Of a stretch of DNA of 64,000 nucleotides, positions 63,332-64,000 are shown piece after piece. The position numbers and the translations under genes are program-made. This stretch comes from Pseudanabaena sp. FACHB-1998 (GTDB lineage: Bacteria > Cyanobacteriota > Cyanobacteriia > Pseudanabaenales > Pseudanabaenaceae), in the NCBI RefSeq assembly GCF_014696355.1, contig NZ_JACJQA010000009.1, positions 19,014-83,013 on the forward strand, in the 5' to 3' direction. The notes beneath the pieces are model-generated. The model saw only the letters and a program-made list of their open reading frames with translations, did no database searches and had not been told where the DNA came from. Every line of letters starts with the position of its first letter. The first letter of the stretch is position 1.

Positions 63332-64000
63332 ATGTTGCCATCGGAACTAGAAGAACTTATTGAACAGGCGGCGCGGGAGGAGTGGGAAGAACTCGATCTG
63401 TCGGGAAAGGGGATTGAGGTATTGCCAGCGATAATTGCTAAATGTAGAAGTTTAAAGAGGTTGATTTTAGGAAAAATTACTGAGAGAAAATATTATTTGT
63501 CTGGTCTAGGTTGGGTTACTGAGCGAAAGGTTTTAGGTAATCCTCTCAAGACTTTACCAACTGAAATCGCAGAATTAACCAATCTCCAATCCCTTGACCT
63601 TAGCTACAACAGTCTCAGCGAGATTCCAGACTCGATTACAAGGTTAACCAATCTCCAATCCCTTGACCTTAGCAACAACAGTCTCAGCGAGATTCCAGAC
63701 TCGATTACAAGGTTAACCAATCTCCAATCCCTTTACCTTAGCAACACCCGTCTCAGCGAGATTCCAGACTCGATTACAAGGTTAACCAATCTCCAATCCC
63801 TTGACCTTAGCTACAACAGTCTCAGCGAGATTCCAGACTCGATTACAAGGTTAACCAATCTCCAATCCCTTTACCTTAGCAACACCCGTCTCAGCGAGAT
63901 TCCAGACTCGATTACAAGGTTAACCAATCTCCAATCCCTTGACCTTAGCTACAACAGTCTCAGCGAGATTCCAGACTCGATTACAAGGTTAACCAATCTC
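63332..64000 (+). CDS. Leucine-rich repeat protein, Roco-like start (3' end outside window)
   Basis: The partial protein starts MLPSELEELIEQAAREEWEELDLSG, the opening seen in cyanobacterial LRR-Roc-COR (Roco) proteins. It then has leucine-rich repeats of 23 residues (LTNLQSLDLSYNSLSEIPDSITR). At least six consecutive 69-bp units, nearly identical in DNA, run from 63575 to the window edge. A Roc GTPase would be expected downstream, but it is not visible, so the Roco assignment is inference. AGATTTTGAGG-like leader before the ATG is weak. Confidence 0.7.
   Translation, partial: MLPSELEELIEQAAREEWEELDLSGKGIEVLPAIIAKCRSLKRLILGKITERKYYLSGLGWVTERKVLGNPLKTLPTEIAELTNLQSLDLSYNSLSEIPDSITRLTNLQSLDLSNNSLSEIPDSITRLTNLQSLYLSNTRLSEIPDSITRLTNLQSLDLSYNSLSEIPDSITRLTNLQSLYLSNTRLSEIPDSITRLTNLQSLDLSYNSLSEIPDSITRLTNL
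63575..64000 (+). repeat. Tandem 69-bp leucine-rich-repeat array
   Basis: Units begin TTAACCAATCTCCAATCCC at 63575, 63644, 63713, 63782, 63851, 63920 and 63989. Units 3+4 and 5+6 form the same 138-bp pair (YLSNTRLS then DLSYNSLS), a higher-order repeat implying recent unequal exchange. Confidence 0.9.

Noticed and set aside
63575..64000. CRISPR-like regular spacing of repeats
   Set aside because: The 69-bp units have no unique spacers, stay in one reading frame and translate to 23-residue leucine-rich repeats.

Overview
The window is chromosomal DNA from a cyanobacterium, most like a Pseudanabaena-type filamentous or unicellular species. Evidence read directly: the HIP1 octamer GCGATCGC recurs throughout, inside genes and between them; psbX, ycf66, a CpcT/CpeT-type bilin lyase, a CruP-type carotenoid cyclase paralogue, DUF3155, DUF3134, DUF3727 and a SpkB-type kinase are all cyanobacterial families; base composition is moderately AT-rich. 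Most of the window is ordinary housekeeping sequence with short intergenic gaps. I see no prophage, transposase or CRISPR array.

Layout. 1-12.4 kb: a left-truncated HD-domain protein, a Nudix hydrolase, a pair of M16 peptidases (one catalytic, one not), a cysteine desulfurase, nrdR, DUF3155, two envelope-polysaccharide enzymes and a pentapeptide-repeat protein. 12.8-18.8 kb: a double ComFB protein, malQ, a CNNM/CBS membrane protein and sulfate-binding protein. 19-22.3 kb: sulfate permease subunits cysT/cysW, a NIL-domain protein, tRNA-Cys and a LysR regulator. 22.6-26.2 kb: PsiE-like protein, psbX, ycf66 and a SpkB-like kinase. 26.2-31.6 kb: glcE - Uma2 - glcF - AlkB-like - membrane-anchored methyltransferase-like gene, in tight succession. 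31.6-33.1 kb: a HEPN pair and a secreted protein. 33.2-42.3 kb: cruP facing a minus-strand run of ruvX, DUF3727, mltG, yqeG and argF, then an aldolase, prxQ, folP and a PTA-N-like protein.

42.3-49.2 kb holds small cyanobacterial proteins, an unusual three-gene unit (CpcT-like lyase, a phycobiliprotein-fold protein with an antitoxin-like tail, and a PIN nuclease), an SsuABC/TauABC-type transporter and an S24 peptidase-type regulator. 49.6-56.3 kb: a front-end desaturase, gltD, and a urate-to-allantoin pathway (urate hydroxylase, OHCU decarboxylase, allantoinase) beside adenine phosphoribosyltransferase. The transporter and the urate operon share a GTATAC-N-GTATAC-type palindrome at the same distance from their start codons, so they may form one regulon. 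56.5-64 kb: a single-chain MmeI-like restriction-modification enzyme, a periplasmic-binding-protein/pentameric-ion-channel fusion, tRNA-His, a RelE-type toxin-antitoxin locus with a DUF2283 gene, and the start of a leucine-rich-repeat protein made of a recently expanded 69-bp repeat.

The gaps between genes are dominated by long near-perfect palindromes of about 33-66 bp. Their arms are specific to each locus, they often run into stop codons, and many share a GCGGCGC-NNN-GCGCCGC centre. A subset sits inside a MITE-like element with TATAGC ends. The most novel candidates are the PBP-channel fusion, the phycobiliprotein-like/PIN unit, the shared operator and the palindromes.
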